NCBI GenBank assembly: GCA_947176285.1
Contig: CAMWQF010000109.1
Span: 1-8,737, forward strand
Reading direction: 5' to 3'
From: an uncultured Porphyromonadaceae bacterium
GTDB taxonomy: Bacteria; Bacteroidota; Bacteroidia; Bacteroidales; Muribaculaceae
Length of the DNA: 8,737 nucleotides
Of the stretch, positions 6,455 to 8,737 are shown one piece after another. The position numbers and the translations under genes are program-made. Under the pieces are notes generated by a model. The model ran no database searches. It had not been told where the DNA came from and was given only the letters and a program-made list of their open reading frames with translations. How positions within the stretch are numbered: position 1 is the first letter of the stretch; each line of letters opens with the position of its first letter.

Positions 6455-6574
6455 TACTGGGACAAATATTACTCTTATCCAGAGATTGCTGAGATTTTTG
6501 AAAAATACGCAGGATTCCCAAGGTTGATAGCGGTAATCAACAAGACTGTTTCAGAAGCATCACCTATTTTTTAA
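6455..6574 (+). pseudogene. Short plus-strand coding remnant
   Basis: Between a TGA at 6452-6454 and a TAA at 6572-6574, one plus frame encodes 39 residues with protein-like composition (YWDKYYSYPEIAEIFEKYAG, then FPRLIAVINKTVSEASPIF). No start codon lies inside it. It is followed 30 bases later by a plus-strand hairpin with a T-run, the arrangement expected for the tail of a gene. The family is not recognised and a chance open frame cannot be excluded. Confidence 0.3.
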
Positions 6575-6602
6575 CGCCCCTTGGGTCGGACTCGTAACTT
6601 TT

Positions 6603-6642
6603 AAGGGAGCAGGCTGTCAAAATGACAACTTGCTCCCTTTTT
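6603..6642 (+). terminator. Long hairpin with T-run, overlapping the traX stop codon
   Basis: The outer stem pairs 6603-6611 with 6631-6639 (AAGGGAGCA against TGCTCCCTT). The inner stem TGTCA/TGACA (6615-6619, 6623-6627) closes an AAA loop. The plus strand continues with TTT, so the T-run favours plus-strand transcripts. On the minus strand the hairpin starts right after the traX stop, but a T-run is lacking there, so it is at best a weak terminator for traX. Confidence 0.65.
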
Positions 6643-7373
6643 CAGATACAAACGGAAATGAATAGCAGATGAGCCGGATAAACGGCATAGTGGGCATATT
6701 TTGCCGTCTTGCCCCGGATAAATCCGCGTGTGCCGTCATATAAGAAAATTATGATTGATGCGAGAACAGCTCCGGCTATACCGTAGTGTATCATTAACGG
6801 AAATGTGAACAGTATCTGCATTATTGCCTGAGATGGGAAGTAGACTTGATGGCGACTGAGCCAGGGTATAATTGTCTGCCGACGTAACATATAGAAAATC
6901 GTAATCATCAAGATACCGCGGCAGTTGTAATCAATTCCCGACCACCAGGCGAGGATGCACAATAATATAATCGAGAAGCAACAGAGTGGACCGTGTTCAC
7001 ATAACCTGTCAAAGATAGCAAGAGCAACTACTCCAAGAGAGAGGGTGAACATGACATTGTGGGTTCCGTCATAGCCGTTGAGCAAGAACCAAGGGATTTC
7101 GCTTATGATGGCGACTCCAAGCAGTGTAAGGAAGTAACGCGTTCGGCTACGGGTATGGGCGAAGCCTTCCGTTATAAGGAAGGCGAAAACCGGGAATGCG
7201 ATACGTCCGAAACAACGCATCACATTATATAAATGAGTGTCCGGCTCCATCAGGAAATACGCGCAGTGGTCGGTAACCATCGACAGTACGGCAATAATCT
7301 TCAGTGCGCTTCCACTCAGACGGAGCGAAAGCGGCACTGAAAACGATCTGTTTGTTGTGAGTGTAGTCTCCAT
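6642..7373 (-). CDS. traX: TraX-family integral membrane protein
   Basis: A 243-residue polytopic membrane protein. Family hallmarks are an N-terminal segment LKIIAVLSMVTDH (residues 24-36), FGRIAFPVFAFLITEGFAHT (54-73), a following SEIPWFLLNG, and NVMFTLSLGVVAL, with about seven or eight hydrophobic segments in all and a C-terminal YPAHLLF. In the F plasmid, TraX acetylates the N-terminus of pilin; related proteins are widespread and often act as uncharacterised membrane acyltransferase-like proteins. Here the substrate is unknown. The ATG at 7373 lies 15 bases after the coupling-protein stop, so the two are probably one transcript. Length is close to that of F TraX (about 248 residues), so it seems intact. 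Confidence 0.85.
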   Translation of the reverse strand: METTLTTNRSFSVPLSLRLSGSALKIIAVLSMVTDHCAYFLMEPDTHLYNVMRCFGRIAFPVFAFLITEGFAHTRSRTRYFLTLLGVAIISEIPWFLLNGYDGTHNVMFTLSLGVVALAIFDRLCEHGPLCCFSIILLCILAWWSGIDYNCRGILMITIFYMLRRQTIIPWLSRHQVYFPSQAIMQILFTFPLMIHYGIAGAVLASIIIFLYDGTRGFIRGKTAKYAHYAVYPAHLLFISVCI

Positions 7374-7388
7374 AAAGCAGTAATAAAG

Positions 7389-8737
7389 TTAAGCGATACC
7401 AAGCAGTTCCTTCACCATCGCATCCACCTCCTGATTGACCCGCTTGAAATTACGGTTGAGCATTATCTCTTTCTCACGGTCATCACGAAACTCATATATT
7501 TTTGGAAGATCAACATAATGGTTTTCCTCATCCTTGATTTTCTTCATGTCGAAGTTCGTCTTGCAGAAGTATTTAGTGGTCTTGAACTCTTCTGAACTTT
7601 CGATGTTGAAGTTAGACAGCATCTTCTTGTCAGTGGCGGTGAAGTCTCGAGCCGCCTGACCTGCAAGCCAACCGGTAGCCATATCAGCAATCTTCGCCGC
7701 CGGAACGAGATAGTCAAGTTTCTCACTGATTGATGTGGAAATCTTGCTGTCGTTGATTGTGATTGAAGTGGAAGTCTGTTTTGCTTTGCCAAACACGTCA
7801 TTCTGTGCCCACTCCAGAGTCTCCTTGTTTCGGGCAGCCCCCATAAAGATGTTGCCACAGGTAGTTATTATTTTTTGCATACCCACTTTCCCGTAATCGG
7901 CTTCAAGTTGCGGAAGCTCCTGAAAACCGAGGGTAACGGCAACCTTGTTACTTCGTGCCGTTCCAATGAGTCGGTCTATCTTGTGGAAGTAAAGCGTGGG
8001 AAGCTCATCGACGATAATGCTGACCGGGAGGTTTCCCTTGGAATTGACACGAGTAATAAGACGGTTGAGCACAAGAGCGTTGAGAGAACCGATAACCTGC
8101 TCCTTCTCGGGGTCGTTGGCTATCACGAGATAACTTGGAGCCTTCGGGTCTGAAATCTTCAAGTCAAAATCGTCGCCTGTGAACACCCAATATGCCTCCG
8201 GAGATACCAGACGGGCAGCATTGACACGCAGTGTACCGACCATACCTTCCAACTGGTCGTTGGCTTTGTTCTCATAGGCACTCTTGAAGGGAGCCATCAG
8301 GGAGGAAATCTTATCGTCCATCATCAGGATGTCAAATACTTCCGAATACTTGCGCCCGAGGAAAGACAGAACGTGTGGCATATCGGAGTATTCGCCGGTT
8401 ATGGTATCAGGCTCCACCTCGTTTCCGGCTTCATCCTCATACCAGCAACGCTCAATCAGGATTTTGTTTCCTGCGCGGTCAAGATAAGAGAAATTATTAA
8501 GGTCAACGAACATATGGTCTTCATCAGTTGAAACGTCCCTGCCTGTGCTGTCAACGAAATCGAGAATTACGTTACCCTTCTCGTCGAGGGCATTGAACTC
8601 GTCCCAATGCCGTATAACCAGCTCCAGTTTTCTCCCTCTATGTGAGATATAGCGTTTCAGCTTCTTTCCATCCTTGAATCCGGTTGGACGGAAGTTGACA
8701 AAGAAATAGATGATAGCAGCCAGAAAGTTCTCCGCAG
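7389..8737 (-). CDS. mobC: Type IV coupling protein, TraG/VirD4-like (MobC), C-terminal part
   Basis: The minus strand is open from the right edge to a TAA at 7389, giving 448 visible residues and no N-terminus. The family couples the relaxase-DNA complex to the type IV secretion channel at the inner membrane, using ATP. Visible hallmarks are the Walker B strand VSIIVDELPTLY (about 238-249 of the visible part), then IGTARSNKVAVTLGFQELPQLEADYG and ITTCGNIFMGAARN, the RecA-like core and arginine-bearing strand typical of Bacteroidales MobC/TraG. The Walker A motif and N-terminal membrane helices lie outside the window. An ATG at 8513 is internal: 74 codons upstream of it remain open and continuous with the protein. 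The C-terminus is rich in charged residues and ends MVKELLGIA. It is followed directly by traX. Confidence 0.88.
   Translation of the reverse strand, partial: AENFLAAIIYFFVNFRPTGFKDGKKLKRYISHRGRKLELVIRHWDEFNALDEKGNVILDFVDSTGRDVSTDEDHMFVDLNNFSYLDRAGNKILIERCWYEDEAGNEVEPDTITGEYSDMPHVLSFLGRKYSEVFDILMMDDKISSLMAPFKSAYENKANDQLEGMVGTLRVNAARLVSPEAYWVFTGDDFDLKISDPKAPSYLVIANDPEKEQVIGSLNALVLNRLITRVNSKGNLPVSIIVDELPTLYFHKIDRLIGTARSNKVAVTLGFQELPQLEADYGKVGMQKIITTCGNIFMGAARNKETLEWAQNDVFGKAKQTSTSITINDSKISTSISEKLDYLVPAAKIADMATGWLAGQAARDFTATDKKMLSNFNIESSEEFKTTKYFCKTNFDMKKIKDEENHYVDLPKIYEFRDDREKEIMLNRNFKRVNQEVDAMVKELLGIA

Noticed and set aside
7389..8513. Coupling-protein gene starting at the ATG at 8513
   Set aside because: The frame is open without a stop to the right edge, and the 74 upstream residues (including AAIIYFFVNFRPTGF) continue the protein sensibly, so the ATG is internal.

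Overview
The window looks like accessory DNA from a gut-type member of the order Bacteroidales. Three lines of evidence support this. The promoters carry the Bacteroidetes -7 element TAnnTTTG rather than a sigma70 -10 box, and starts lack a clear Shine-Dalgarno sequence. The protein families are typical of the group: a TonB-receptor-like outer-membrane barrel, a FISUMP-like secreted protein with a GHEYVDLGLPSG motif, T9SS-like C-terminal tails and a small OMP barrel. The right end is a Bacteroidales conjugative-element segment. I cannot name genus or species from the sequence.

Left region (1-5970). A minus-strand gene runs off the left edge (1-168). Divergent from it are four plus-strand genes for exported proteins: an outer-membrane receptor-like barrel (353-2497), a FISUMP-like secreted protein (2774-3751), an Asp-box beta-propeller protein (3774-5009) and a 222-residue OMP barrel (5151-5819). 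The first has its own intrinsic terminator (2523-2560). The second and third form a tight pair, and the fourth follows with no obvious terminator before it. A strong terminator closes the block at 5941-5970.

The most notable signal is regulatory. Four copies of a 14-bp palindrome, TACCC-N4-GGGTA, lie in the two intergenic regions that drive this block. Three of them sit upstream of a shared promoter layout, TATGGCA, 18 bp, then TAATTTTGCA, with identical spacing from palindrome centre to -7 element each time. This includes the divergent promoter of the minus-strand gene. The left region therefore looks like one co-regulated envelope or cell-surface module under a dedicated, unidentified dimeric regulator, with the palindrome at an activator-like position near -42.

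Middle region (5970-6640). This holds no intact gene. I see a 27-codon N-terminal stub of a response regulator, an 89-residue minus-strand fragment without an identified family, a 39-residue plus-strand fragment, and a long hairpin with a T-run. It looks like an eroded junction between the surface module and the mobile element.

Right region (6642-8737). On the minus strand, the C-terminal two-thirds of a TraG/VirD4-type coupling protein (MobC/TraG of Bacteroidales conjugative elements) runs in from the right edge and is followed 15 bp later by a TraX-family membrane protein. These two belong to the transfer machinery of a conjugative or mobilizable element. The surface module may be cargo of that element or an older neighbour.
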